Source of the DNA: Branchiostoma floridae
Lineage: Eukaryota > Chordata > Leptocardii > Amphioxiformes > Branchiostomatidae
Reading direction: 5' to 3'
Assembly: GCF_000003815.2 (NCBI RefSeq)
Contig: NC_049996.1
Coordinates: 7,722,857-7,786,856, forward strand
Length of the DNA stretch: 64,000 bases
Part shown: piece after piece, positions 45,401 to 55,150 of the stretch
Layout: every line of letters begins with the position of its first letter
Numbering within the stretch: the first letter of the stretch is position 1
Position numbers and translations under genes: made by a program
The notes under the pieces: model-generated
What the model was told of the DNA's origin: nothing
The model's database searches: none
The model's input: the letters and a program-made list of their open reading frames with translations, nothing else

Positions 45401-48400
45401 ACACCTATATATCAGATATTTTGTAAAAATGTTCCTTGTTACCCAACGGATCATTATACCCCCCCCCCCCCGTGGGAGTCTTCATGCTTCATTGAAAATT
45501 TAAAAAAATCTTAAAATCCCGGGTTTTTCTTTGAAAAAAAAACGGGATTTTTTTGGGGGGTCCAAATAAAATCCCGGGTTTTCTTTGAAAAAAAAAACGG
45601 GATTTTTTGGGGGTGCCCAAATAAAATCCCGGGTTTTCTTTTAAAGAAACGGGATTTTTTCGAATACCCTGATAAAATCCCGGGTTTTTTAATTAAAGAA
45701 ACAGGATTTTTTGCTACTAACTTCTAAGGACACTGTCAGATAAACTGTGCCAGACTATATGTTAATAAGAATGGGAAGTTAAGTCATTATCAATGGCACT
45801 GAAAGTAGCAGGCACGTTTTACCTGGGGTACAGACTCGGGTCTATATCAGAACCACTGTACGTTGCGGTTTACATCATGTTGTTGTGACTTCAGTGATTA
45901 ATGAGCAGAATGCTGCTGATGATAATAGTCATAAATTGATGTAAGGAGGGGTCACTACAAGGTGCATTAATGTGAAAATTATGTGAATTTAGTGCAAGAT
46001 TCTATAAAGATGTGATACAATGTGAATCCGGCTAGAAATATGTGAAACCCAAAATGTGATCTCTTTTTAAAATGTGTATGGTCAAATGTTATTATAGGTA
46101 AAACAATGTGACCCTTCCCAAAGTGTGAATCAGTTATGTGAAATTGCACAACCCTAACACTTGACCCCAAAAATGTGAATGTAAAATGTGAAAAAAATGT
46201 AAAGGGATGTGAATGGACTTTACTCCGAAGACTGCACAGAGTCAAATGTGAAATTATGTGAAGTTGAAATCACACTGTCACATAACAGACCAAAATGTGA
46301 TTTAATGTGAAAGTGTGTCACATAATTCAACATTTGCCGGGGTCCAACCTCAGAATATGAATTTATGTGAAAAAAGCTAACCCGCCGTGCATGAGCCTTA
46401 TTTCGCGCCATGCGCTTTTATCAGTCTCAAATAGGCCACATAGAAAGTAGAATTCATAAAGGAAAGAAATGAGAATATCGCCCATAGCCAATAAAGTACG
46501 CACGCGGTTAATATGAAAAATTGTGACTTGCCTGCGATAAAAGATGTAATCCTTTTTAATGACCAAACTACCATTGCCGATTTCTTTTCCAACTAGCGTA
46601 ATAGTTAAGCAGACCGAATTGGAGGCTCATCTCCCGTGGCGCAATGCTCTTCAGAGCAAGCGAGGATGAGTGAGTGAGTGAATGAGTGAGTGAGTGAGTG
46701 AGTGAGTGAGTGAGTGAGTGAGTGAGTGAGTGAGTGAGTGAGTAATAGTTTAGTAGAGAAATAATCTCTAAGCTGATGAGCAGACCCACTCTGTCTCAGC
46801 ATTCCACGGTGTTTGGAAACATTTGGTGTGGTTAGACAACATTTAGCAGCTTCTAAACTCTTTGTCTCCCGCATCTTCCGGCATTGTATCTCAACGCTAA
46901 CATGTGTGCAAGTCACTAAAGCTTACAATATTATACTATATTCATCTACATCTTATGATCTAAGAAAATGTCGTTCTACGGTGTCAACTTCAGAAAATAA
47001 CACACAGGATTCAACACGACACCATTTACATAGCAGATTAGACATGTATGTGTCAAACACTGTCAGTCTTGGTCCACTTCACGTACGGCAGAATATCCCT
47101 CAAGGCTCAAGGTCTCAAAACACAGTTTTTCGCCTATGGCGATTTACATGGTTAAGGATCCCCAAAGTGAGGTGGTTCGACGACTCAAAACCTATAGTAG
47201 GGTGCAGATACAATTTACAAGAATTTATCATGTTGAACTTGAGGGTACAATGTACAAGATATCGGAAAATGAGCATAGATTTGTCTGCTCGTTTTTCTAT
47301 AAAAGCCACTTTGATTTGACCCCCAGCGGAGGTCATGAAACTGCAGCCAACGCACAGGTAACAGTATCAAGGCACAAATTCCCACCAGCCGACGAAGCAA
47401 CGTAATCCAACTTATACAGTATCAGCACCGATGTATTCCTCTACCATTCACCACATTTTCCACCTCGCTGTTGTGCACGGAATAATAATTACGGCCTTTG
47501 CAATTGCAAGTACTGTGAGGGACTATTTTATACCCAAACTACTTTTGGGGACAGGGGTCGCGGATACATACTGTGTTCTGATACCTCTAGGATGATACAC
47601 GGTGCAGCTAGCAAATACCCTTCCGTACCGCCTGCTTCCTGAGATCTTTTAAGAAGCGGGAGTGAGACATAGGCTCAGAGCAAACGAATCAACACTCCTG
47701 ACGAAGGTCGACGGATGTGCGACCGAAAATTCGAGGTGAGCAATTTTTTGTATACTTCAATATGGATTATACCATCGCAACACAGATGAGCTTTCATGCT
47801 AATAAACATGTCATATTTGAAAATAAAGTGTTTCTGACCTGTCTCAGCATACACCTCCACCTCGCACAGTGACAATTCGTCTCGCCGTCCCATCAGCTGT
47901 ATTGACACATAACGACCGGGTATCGGCGGGCTGCAGTACACCACGATAGTCTGCCCATCCTTTGGTGTGTCCGTGTACATCTCTCCGCACTGATCATTCT
48001 GGGCAAAGTCCTCATTCGGGCCGACGCGCACCATGAAGTTCTTCAATCGTTCTCCTGCAAATACAAACATTCATAAATGTAATTGCATCTTTCAACATCT
48101 TTCGGCATCGTGTTGGGCAATCGGTAACGTATTTGACCCAGACCCAAGACGTAACGAGTTCGAAATCGCTGATTTGTTCTAATGTTGTGCCCTTGGGAAA
48201 GGCACTTTACACGACTTTCCTCACTTCACTCAGGTGAAAATGAGTACCTAGCTTCGGTTAGGGCCGTCTTCGGATAAGACGTTAAATGGAAGTCCCGTGT
48301 TCGAGGAGAGCCACACCTATAGCACGTTAAAGATCCCACTACACTTCTCGAAAATAGTAGGGGTCCTTCCCGGTGTGATCGGTTAAAAACTACAGTCCAA

Positions 48401-49115
48401 AGGCCGCATCTGGGGCAATTACTGTCGTATTGAAGTCACCTGAGTGGCGCCTAATGGCAGCTTGCCCCAAACCCTTGCGATTTACCCCCGCGCCTATTGT
48501 AAGCTCCTCGCAAATCAACCCTGGCTGTGAAGAGAGAGTAGTCGGCCCACACAATAACATAACAATAACACAAAAAAAATCTACAAAATGTAACCCATTT
48601 GCGTCTTTCAAGAGCACGCTGAATAAGTATTTAACCTAGCCTTTTAAAAGCACACTAAACCTCTGTAGAGAGGTATTTACTTATTCTCACTTGGTTTAAA
48701 TTCCTATCAAATCAACATCAACGTCATCTTATTCACAGAGTCATGAAGATTTATCTGTGCCCAGTGCTCTTCGAAATTTGAACTGCTTCTCAAATTCGTT
48801 TATGGTAATTACAATAATGTAGTTCTGTAGAAATCCACCATTATTGCGTGGAATAAGATAAGATTAAGATGAATATAAACTTACCACAGCAGTCGCCCCT
48901 GTTTAGAATGCTGATCCGCTTTATTGCGTAGGTACGTGACAAATCCACCTTCCACCATGGTTGATATTCATTTTTGGTGTGAGTGCACGCTTTTCCTGTG
49001 CCAATGTCCGTCGCTCTGGAACCATCAACAGCCTTTCCGGCACCCAAGGCTTCCCCCAGGTAAACATAGTCGGAACTCTGGGTTGCTGTCTTACCAATAG
49101 CCAGGTTGCCTTTCC
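34619..49115 (-). CDS. Chimeric 7TM receptor: F-type lectin-LDLa-LDLa-kringle-SMB-7TM
   Basis: Predicted cell-surface G-protein-coupled receptor of the adhesion/secretin/methuselah-like group with a mosaic ectodomain. Minus-strand exons: 49115-48885 and 48054-47839 (lectin), 44953-44765 and 44425-44330 (LDLa), 44193-43954 (kringle), a gap-truncated exon ending 37603 (somatomedin B), and 36482-34619 (ectodomain and seven helices). The first five exons are all phase 1 in and 1 out, the classic shuffling phase, and every split codon completes sensibly. The SMB-7TM junction is phase 2 on both sides. The join between kringle and SMB cannot be checked because of the N runs at 37753-37852 and 41347-41446. 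The signal-peptide exon was not found. Two neighbouring genes remain possible, but the same strand, order and phases favour one. Confidence 0.68.
35883..35982. other. Assembly gap (100 N) inside the receptor exon
   Basis: The frame is the same on both sides if the true gap length is kept modulo three. A 100-base placeholder gives no information about real length. Confidence 1.
36483..37602. other. Intron between SMB and 7TM exons; no gene
   Basis: AT-rich, with no recognisable element. Contains AATAAA-like and poly-T tracts. Confidence 0.6.
37603..37752 (-). CDS. Somatomedin B domain exon of the receptor
   Basis: Encodes GQDCGGDYTCAESFPSRLCY, then CDEDCSFFGDCCQDF. This is the eight-Cys SMB knot with its diagnostic CYCDEDC and GDCC signature. 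SMB domains are small disulfide knots that bind proteins such as PAI-1 in vitronectin. Donor CA|GTAAGT in phase 2, matching the acceptor of the next exon (36482). The exon's 5' part is lost in the adjacent gap. Confidence 0.88.
37753..37852. other. Assembly gap (100 N)
   Basis: Hides the 5' boundary of the SMB exon and possibly another module. Confidence 1.
37853..39842. other. Intron/intergenic DNA with a CpG-rich patch
   Basis: Duplicated ATAACATAGGCTGTACAT segments (38647, 38798) belong to an unclassified repeat. Between about 38850 and 39620 the sequence is CpG-rich relative to its surroundings (GCGCGCCG, CGCGAAATAG, GGCGGCGACG). The 129-residue frame at 38850-39239 lacks a domain. The patch could be a promoter or the terminal part of a transposon. 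Confidence 0.4.
39843..39919 (-). tRNA. tRNA-like sequence, probably pseudogene or SINE head
   Basis: On the minus strand: D-arm-like GTGGCCGAGTGGTCTGAG with box A, and T-arm GGTTCGAGTCCCAGG with a perfect box B. The acceptor ends do not pair, and the anticodon stem (GCATC versus GATCG) is broken, so no anticodon can be assigned. The arrangement is that of a decayed tRNA of the Leu/Ser-like D-arm type, or a tRNA-derived SINE. Confidence 0.4.
39990..41346 (-). pseudogene. Decayed LINE reverse transcriptase
   Basis: Read on the minus strand across three frames. An upstream linker includes NAIVEIHFPMRVKTVPKKNK, then WWSCINKELG, then RT motifs MRPISLLSVLAKLMERCILK, KDQYAYM and, in another frame, AFDRVNHAIL. 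These follow the order of non-LTR RT blocks. The catalytic YADD block is not seen, so the copy is truncated as well as frameshifted. It sits in the presumed kringle-SMB intron, and its 5' part is cut by the gap at 41347. Confidence 0.7.
41347..41446. other. Assembly gap (100 N)
   Basis: Lies within or next to the LINE relic. Confidence 1.
42063..42254 (-). pseudogene. Two kringle-exon relics
   Basis: On the minus strand, after an ACCCACAG acceptor, a peptide with RVCQRWDSQSPNSHPHTP is a near-perfect match to the middle of a kringle. About 80 bp further, GDRVPHSHPHTPQAL repeats the end of it. Neither has the remaining cysteines. They lie on the 3' side of the intact kringle exon (43954-44193), on the same strand, and look like tandem partial duplications. 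Confidence 0.55.
42424..42441. repeat. Poly-G run
   Basis: Eighteen consecutive G. The length is likely unreliable in assembly. Confidence 0.95.
42460..43953. other. Intronic repeat DNA with clustered ACGTCA motifs; no gene
   Basis: TGACGTAA and TGACGTCA-type motifs occur about seven times between 42518 and 42712. Two GCCATCTTGGAT segments (42727, 42906) suggest an internally repeated dispersed element. No domain in any frame. Confidence 0.45.
43954..44193 (-). CDS. Kringle domain exon of the receptor
   Basis: About 80 residues with the six kringle cysteines and hallmarks: CYYLRDRGTTYRGRANRD, NACQFW, NYCRNPDG, RPWCYTNN, RWMYCEE and FAC. Phase 1 in and out, acceptor CCACAG, donor GTAAAT. Kringles are binding modules of proteases and receptors. 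The Asp of the NPDG motif is present. The loop before ACQFW lacks the usual Thr/Ser-rich TxSG and is slightly short. Confidence 0.92.
44330..44425 (-). CDS. LDL receptor class A module 2 (four-Cys variant)
   Basis: Encodes ACDNGALFHQLSRCDGRN, then DCGDNSDEQNC. The calcium-binding acidic cluster (CDGRNDCGDNSDE) is intact, but only four cysteines are present, so one disulfide of a canonical six-Cys LDLa is missing. Phase 1 in and out. Confidence 0.88.
44461..44632. repeat. (CTCTCTGTCTGT)n microsatellite
   Basis: CT/CTGT-rich tract in the short intron between the two LDLa exons. It produces spurious Leu/Ser/Cys-rich frames on the + strand. Confidence 0.95.
44765..44953 (-). CDS. LDL receptor class A module 1 with an insertion
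   Basis: Encodes ICPSG, RLVCSNGQCIDSQKMC, then an insert with PCYGRRPVQVQ, then ARCDDVEDCLDGSDESC. The C-terminal calcium site (DCLDGSDE) is intact. Eight cysteines are present instead of six. The extra pair lies around the insert in the middle of the fold. Phase 1 in and out. The split codon with the lectin exon gives Asp. Confidence 0.85.
45350..45855 (+). repeat. Left arm of a distant inverted repeat, with CCCGGG hairpin array
   Basis: About 500 bp that recurs inverted at 55986-56460. Contains a C run (45461) and four to five imperfect units of AAAATCCCGGGTTTTCTTT followed by AAACGGGATTTTTT, each unit self-complementary. High similarity of the two arms points to recent origin. See the matching right arm. 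Confidence 0.8.
45952..46375. repeat. ATGTGAA-rich low-complexity repeat
   Basis: Dense AATGTGAAATTATGTGAA-type words. The first 75 bp (CACTACAAGGTGCATTAATG onwards) recur inverted at 53040-53125. Intronic to the receptor model. Confidence 0.7.
46655..46743. repeat. (GTGA)n tail, probably LINE 3' end
   Basis: GCGAGGATGAGTGAGTGAGT matches the end of the LINE at 30110-30400 (GCGAGGATGAGTGAGTGAGT), so this is likely a second, heavily 5'-truncated copy of that family. Confidence 0.7.
46744..47838. other. Receptor intron, no further feature
   Basis: No exon or recognised element between the (GTGA)n tail and the second lectin exon. Confidence 0.5.
47839..48054 (-). CDS. F-type lectin domain, C-terminal exon
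   Basis: Continues the lectin fold: GERLKNFMVRVGPNEDFAQN, QCGEMYTDTPKDGQTIVVYC, PIPGRYVSIQLMGRRDELSL, CEVEVYAETG. The GRYVSIQL and LCEVEVY strands are the conserved end of the fucolectin/F5-8C-like family. Enters in phase 1 after TTTGCAG and completes the motif residue R of the fucose site. Leaves in phase 1. Confidence 0.92.
48108..48392 (+). mobile_element. tRNA-derived SINE
   Basis: Head TGGGCAATCGGTAACG (box A) and GAGTTCGAAATC (box B), core CCTTGGGAAAGGCACTTTAC to GTACCTAGCTTCGG, then GTTAAATGGAAGTCC. It is the best-preserved core of the three copies in this window. It lies in the intron between the two lectin exons. Confidence 0.78.
48885..49115 (-). CDS. F-type lectin domain, N-terminal exon
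   Basis: Encodes KGNLAIGKTATQSSDYVYLG, AGKAVDGSRATD, CTHTKNEYQPWWKVDLSR, then ISILNRGDCCG. The F-type lectin fucose signature H-X26-R-X-D-X4-R/K is present exactly: His of CTHT, 26 residues, Arg-Gly-Asp, then CCGE and Arg (the last from the next exon). The family binds L-fucose on glycans with a bound calcium. Phase 1 in and out. An upstream exon carrying the signal peptide must exist but was not found. Confidence 0.92.
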
Positions 49116-49239
49116 CTGCAAATGAGCCGTAGTGGAAAGTAAACAACTGCGATGTTTCGGATGATTTTCTTTACGCCGGGTCAAGCAGAATGAACGACCA
49201 TTAGAAAGGCCGACATTTGTTTGAGAGCAAGTACATCAT

Positions 49240-49785
49240 ATTTCAGCCATCTCCCTCCCTATGCAATAATAGACTGTTCCAAAAGCACCCATGTTCGAAA
49301 ATGAAACACTTCTGCTTAAAATGACTTCTACTAAACACACTTTAGCCCAAAAATGAATCTTAAAAAATTCCCTCCGTGCAAGAATGGACTCTTCTAATGC
49401 ACCCCATGTAATAAGGTAAAATAGACCAGTCAAAAAACTCTTACGCTAAAAAATGGAATTTTGAATCATCACCCGTTCAAAACTGAATTTGAAAAAAAAA
49501 AAACCCCTCCGTGCAATGATAGACTCTCCCTGTGATATCCCTATGTAAAAAAAAACTTCCGCTAAAATAAGACTTTGACATAATCACCTAAGTCCAAAAA
49601 TGAATTCGTAAAAATGCCCCCTGCGTGTAAGAATCAAATCTAACAGCGCACCCCATTTGAATTGCAAAATAGACCAGTCCAGAAATACTCCCACTGAAAT
49701 AACAGCCTTTTGTATAAGCAACCCAGTCCAAAATTGAATTTTTTTTAAAAGTCCCCCGTGCATAAATGGACTTTTCCAGATTACA
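49240..49785. repeat. Degenerate 120-135-bp tandem repeat
   Basis: Four to five loose units, each starting near CCCTCCGTGCAAGAATGGACTC and ending in CCAAAAATGAATT plus an A-run (starts near 49250, 49370, 49503, 49617, 49755). Related words occur inverted near 52890-52990. Confidence 0.65.
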
Positions 49786-49950
49786 TCAGCCTCGCTGATT
49801 GGCTTCCGAATCCTCCTCATGTTTTTGATTCAGGCTAGATCATTGGCTGTCTTTGATTAATTTATAGACATGTCCAGGCCTAGCACCTGAAAGAGAAGGT
49901 CGTTGACCTCTGGCCAATTTGAAAATGACCCCAAAATATTTTGAGCGTGA

Positions 49951-51760
49951 AAGAAATTTGGCGTAGATAGGCATTAGATAGTTGGTAAAATGATCCAAGT
50001 AAAATGTTTTGCATAAACTACTTTAAAATGCTTAATTTCAGCACTTTTCTGAGGAGAAATTGGTTTTCTTTCGGCCTCCTGCCGTGAACTCCAGTGACCC
50101 CACACACCTGCGGCAGCCTGGGCTTTTGCGAGTTAATTGAATTTAATCGGGCCAGCCAATCAGCGCGAGGAAGGCGAATGCTAATTAATATTCATGAGCT
50201 GGCTTCAAATGCCGTATATACAGACAGAAACACATGCATATTACAGCCTTACAGTGGCCATACATGTGTGTGTCACCCTTTGCCCGGTTTAAAATTGTAG
50301 TTTGCGAGGATTTGGAGTTCAAACAGGGTCATTTGAGCGGTAGCGGATGTTAGAATACAAGTCTTTGTCGTTGAATTAATCAACATTCCGCATGGTAATA
50401 TCAATCAATTTCGGCATAGTTGACTTTGGTAGGGTTAGTTGAGACAATCGAGTAATTGTATTTTGGCGGAAAACGCGGGAAAATTTTCCAGTGTGCGTTT
50501 TTTTCATATCTGCCTCTTAAATGATTTTATTGATATGTAAAGGTCATCTTTTGACCAAAACGGCCCATTGTACCTACCTGGTATTACAATGGAATGACCT
50601 GAAATTTGGCGTAGATAGGCATTAGATAGTTGGTAAAATGATCCAAGTAAAATGTTTTGCATAGACTACTTTAAAATGCTTAATTTCAGCACGTTTCTGA
50701 GGAGAAATTGGTTTTCTTTCGGCCTCCTGCCGTGAACTCCAGTGACCCCACACACCTGCGGCAGCCTGGGCTTTTGCGAGTTAATTGAATTTAATGGGGC
50801 CAGCCAATCAGCGCAAGGAAGGCGAATGCTAATTAATATTCATGAGCTGGCTTCAAATGCCGTATATACAGACAGAAACACATGCATATTACAGCCTTAC
50901 AGTGGCCATACATGTGTGTGTCACCCTTTGCCCGGTTTAAAATTGTAGTTTGCGAGGATTTGGAGTTCAAACAGGGTCATTTGAGCGGTAGCGGATGTTA
51001 GAATACAAGTCTTTGTCGTTGAATTAATCAACATTCCGCATGGTAATATCAATCAATTTCGGCATAGTTGACTTTGGTAGGGTTAGTTGAGACAATCGAG
51101 TAATTGTTACTTGGCGGAAAATGCGGGAAAATTTTCCAGTTTGCGTTTTTTTCATATCTGCCTCTTAAATGATTTTATTGGTGTTTAAAGGTTATCTTTA
51201 GACCAAAACGGCCCATTGTACCTGGTATTAAAATGGAATGACCTGAAATTTGGCGTAGATAGGCATTAGATAGTTGGTAAAATGATCCAAGTAAAATGTT
51301 TTGCATAAACTACTTTAGAATGCTTAATTTCAGCACTTTTCTGAGGAGAAATTGGTTTTCTTTCGGCCTCCTGCCGTGAACTCCAGTGACCCCACACACC
51401 TGCGGCGGCCTGGGCTTTGGCGAGTTAATTGAATTTAATGGGGCCAGCCAATCAGCGCGAGGAAGGCGAATGCTAATTAACATTCATGAGCTGGCTTCCA
51501 ATGCCGTATATACAGACAGAAACACATGCAAATTACAGCCTTACAGTGGCCATACATGTGTGTGTCACCCTTTGCCCGGTTTAAAATTGTAGTTTGCGAG
51601 GATTTGGAGTTCAGACAGGGTCATTTGAGCGGTAGCGAACGATACGCATGCATTGAACGTTAGAATACAAGTCTTTGACGTTGAATTAATCAACATTCCG
51701 CATGGTGATATCAATCATTTTCGGCAGAGTTAACTTTGGTAGGGTTAGTTGATACATTTG
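49951..51760. repeat. Three tandem units of about 645 bp with promoter-like elements
   Basis: GGCGTAGATAGGCATTAGA occurs at 49960, 50608 and 51252 (periods 648 and 644). Copies are nearly identical for over 600 bp. Each has CCAAT in CAGCCAATCAGCG (50156, 50804, 51448), a GCTAATTAATATTCATGAG or similar segment, and GTATATA (50214, 50862, 51506), always about 58 bp after CCAAT. The short frame after GTGACCCCACACACC is open in all three but starts without ATG and has no domain. These could be duplicated promoters, small-RNA units or a satellite seed. Confidence 0.8.
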
Positions 51761-53320
51761 AGGAAATGTTACTTAGCAGATAACGCTGGAAAATTGGCCA
51801 GTTTGCGTTTAATTTTGATACGTAGGTTTGGCAGTGGCGAAATTGATTATTTTCTCATCAATATTTCTCGTCATAATTATTTAAACTGTAAATCTAAACA
51901 ATTGGCTTACATGTGTAATTTTTGTATGAATAAAGATCAGTGGGTACTAGAATTATGTGTAACTTATTGCTCTTTGTCAATAGATCAGCATTTTTCTATA
52001 GTAGCCATATGTCTATAGTGGCAACATTTCTCTCACTGTACTGGAAAGAAAAGTGATGTATTTTTTCCCGAGCAAAAATGTAGGTACTTCTAGTGTTGTT
52101 GTTTTTTATTATTTTACCTTTGTACATTAAAATTGTAAGTAACTTTAAACTGCCTGAGTTTTAGCCCAATAAAACACTCCCAGTGCCAGGGTATCACCAC
52201 TGACCCCCGAAAAGAAACCCTCGAACAAGGTAGAAACTCCTATCCTCCGGGTCTCGCACGCTACGAGCAGGAAATTATAACACTAACACAACAAGATTAC
52301 GCCCGATGGCTGTTGCATACAAAGTAAAACAATTTAACAGTGGTATGCAGGAGAATATACATAACAAAGAAGGAAATAAAATATATAGATAAAGCCACAT
52401 CAAGTTAAGTTGTTGGTCCTGGAATTTTTCAGAAAAGAAATGAAGCGAAAGACCGGTAAATTCTTTTAAAAATTCGAGACATCTCCAGTTCATACAATGG
52501 TTCATGCAAAACAAGAAAAAGATTTAAGTTTTCAACTTGAAAAAACAAACACTCCTACTTCACAGTACCAGCACCTGCTTGATAATTATTAAAACGCATT
52601 CCATACTTGAATAAAAGAAAAGTTCACTGCAATAATAAATGTATCCACATCACCAGGAGCTGATAACAGTACTTAGACGTAATAATTGTACTGGAAATTG
52701 TTGAATGGCTTCATGTAATGTCCTGATGAAAATCTTCTGAATAGAAGATGCGGTGTTTTTATTTCACTTTCGGAAAAATAGGAGCTGCCGCGATTCTAAA
52801 AAAACAATTAGTTATGCATCTGTCTTGACCTGGAATCAATTCACAATATTAGTTCTCTTTTTGGGATAACTTACAGTCAAAATGTTCCATTATTGCGCAG
52901 GGGTGACTTGGAACAGTCCAATGTTGCGTGGAAATGGGTATGGCTGAAATATGCTGTATTTGCACCCAAGCAAATGTCGGCCTTTTTAGTTATGTGTTAA
53001 CTTATGTGATAAAATGTAATGCTGTTGAACCTCAAAATGGTTCACATTATATCACATTTTCTTGGAATCTTGCAACAGATTCACATAATTTTCACATTTA
53101 TGCACCTTGTAGTGGGTGCAGATGTGTGATTATCATTGTGAAAAGGTAGACGAAGTAATGTTTGAACTTAAAGAAAGTACAGAAAACGTGTCTTGATTCA
53201 TATTCTTATGTGCAAAATATGTGACACACTCCTGGTCTGTATCAACAAGTTCTTGTGCTGAAACTGTGTTCCACACACACACGCACGCACGTCGTAGAAT
53301 AGGTAACTGCAACTAGGTAA
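51761..53320. other. No gene seen; dispersed repeat fragments
   Basis: Includes the inverted partner (53040-53125) of the repeat at 45952 and a segment related to 49200-49270. Otherwise AT-rich unique sequence. Confidence 0.5.
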
Positions 53321-53536
53321 CTACCCGTAAAGGCGCAGTCACATAGGTCCTGCGATTGTTGTATGATTTTGATGCCATGAGATTTTCAAGCAGGTTGTGC
53401 AAGAACAAACCACCGACATGGATCAAAAACAGCATTTTGTGTACCAAGACAGTTGATACGTACATTTTTGTCCGGCCAAATACCTTTAGTTAGCGATCGT
53501 ACAGCGATCGCACGAGCTATATGTGACCGCGCCTTA

Positions 53537-54352
53537 TACCCGCCTCACATTAGGCGCGATTCGATCGGAAGACTAGTTTACGAGCTCTAAATGACATTTT
53601 CGTGAGTAAGACGTCCGGTGTTCTCACGATCATCTTGCGATTTTTAGGTATCGCCGGCAATTTTCAGGAGTCTTACGACGGTCGCGGTGCAGCGAAACAT
53701 GTTATTAACATAAGCGATAAGTCGCAGGAGATCTCCGAGATCGCAGAGCTCGTTACCGAGTCGCAGATCGTGCGTGCAAATCGTGCGTACCTCGCAAGGG
53801 TATCGGCCAATAGTCTTGCGTCAATCCAACGATTGAAGACCGATAGGCGAGCACAGACATAGTTATTAATCATCGAACGCAAATCGAATGGCGAACGCCC
53901 GTTAGTCGGGCGACGTTCGGGTGGCGTTCATCCGACTTCCGATTGTTTACAAATATTGAATTTCTGGGAATGTGAGGGTGATTCTAACATTGTGGCCCCT
54001 GTGGCAGTATGTAGGCTGGCTTTGTGACACACTTTCCTTTCTTGTGTCATTTCCATTATGCCCGCACATTCCATTCATTGGTTACAAAGATTCCGACAAC
54101 AAAATGAGCAACATTTATTGATCTCTTGCCTTTTTTGAGGAAAGTTTTGTATTTCCTTGTCCGCGTGCAAGAGGTCATGGGAGTTTCATTATCATAGATT
54201 TATTCACCGTCGATCGCACGAGGTTCGCCTATATGTGAGGGGAACAGGTTTTGGGCGAAAGATACGCAAGACCATCTTAAGATCTTAAAATCAGCCGACC
54301 TTCCTGCGATCGCGAAGTACGTCCGAAGATCGTATATAATGTGAGGCGGGTA
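53537..54352. mobile_element. 816-bp terminal-inverted-repeat element
   Basis: Perfect 16-bp ends TACCCGCCTCACATTA and TAATGTGAGGCGGGTA, flanked by TTA on both sides (or TA if the ends start at CCCGCC). The interior is rich in CGATCG and TCGCG motifs. The 86-residue frame inside (53602-53862) has no domain, so it is non-autonomous. A 3-bp TTA duplication would suit a PIF/Harbinger origin, but that is inference. Confidence 0.72.
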
Positions 54353-55150
54353 TTAATACGAGACCTGACGTATGTTTGTTCTACGACGTCTCTGCAAATA
54401 AGTAAATGAACTATAAACTTGTCATCATTCAGCCTAGTTGGTCATAATCTCTTGCCCGCGAAACAGTGTACAAAGACTATGAAATTGCAAGACACAGCTG
54501 ATACAATTAATTGTTATATTTCTTTATTCGTTTTCAATCTTGCAATCTCTGTGTGGACAAATATGTCACATTGGCCGTAGAAGAACTTTATTGCACGACA
54601 GTTGTACACGGTACAATGCATGGCAACAATTATTACACCATGGCAACAATTATAAGTACAAAATAGAGGTCATCATCATCGGTCGACGTGCTTACACACG
54701 ACGGGGTTATACCGCCCCTTACGGAGTCACATACCATTTCGTATGGCTAGTTACAAGATGTGCCAGGTGAATCATGTAAATCACTGTGTTGCTGATACGA
54801 GACAGAGGTTCGCCAGGCCTCCATCCTTGTGATTTGCAGTGAATCACCAACTCCAGACAGCAGGATTTGCACCATCGCACACCGCACGTTCGGTGGGTTC
54901 AAGTGCGCGGGGTGTTGCTCTCCCTAAACACAGGACCTTCATTTCACGCTCTATCTGAGGGACAGCTGTAGCCGAAGCTAGACCATAGCTAAACCCATAC
55001 AGTCCTACATTTTCACGATTACCAAGAAGCGAGAAGAAGCCGAACTTCTTTGTTTGACTAGATCTGTGATACTTTTATGCATATACATATGTTTTTTTGT
55101 CTTGTTGTGACCTGTACTTAGCTCTGTTGGGCAAAAATGTACAATAAAGG
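54353..55150. other. Fragments of dispersed repeats
   Basis: 54578-54680 copies the outer arm of the foldback at 17613-18280. About 54950-55175 looks like a non-LTR element 3' end, ending AATAAAGGTCTTTATTCATTC. Confidence 0.55.

Noticed and set aside
50094-51592. Three copies of a 68-residue open frame
   Set aside because: The start is not ATG (GTGACC), no domain is seen, and conservation is no greater than in the surrounding non-coding part of the 645-bp unit.
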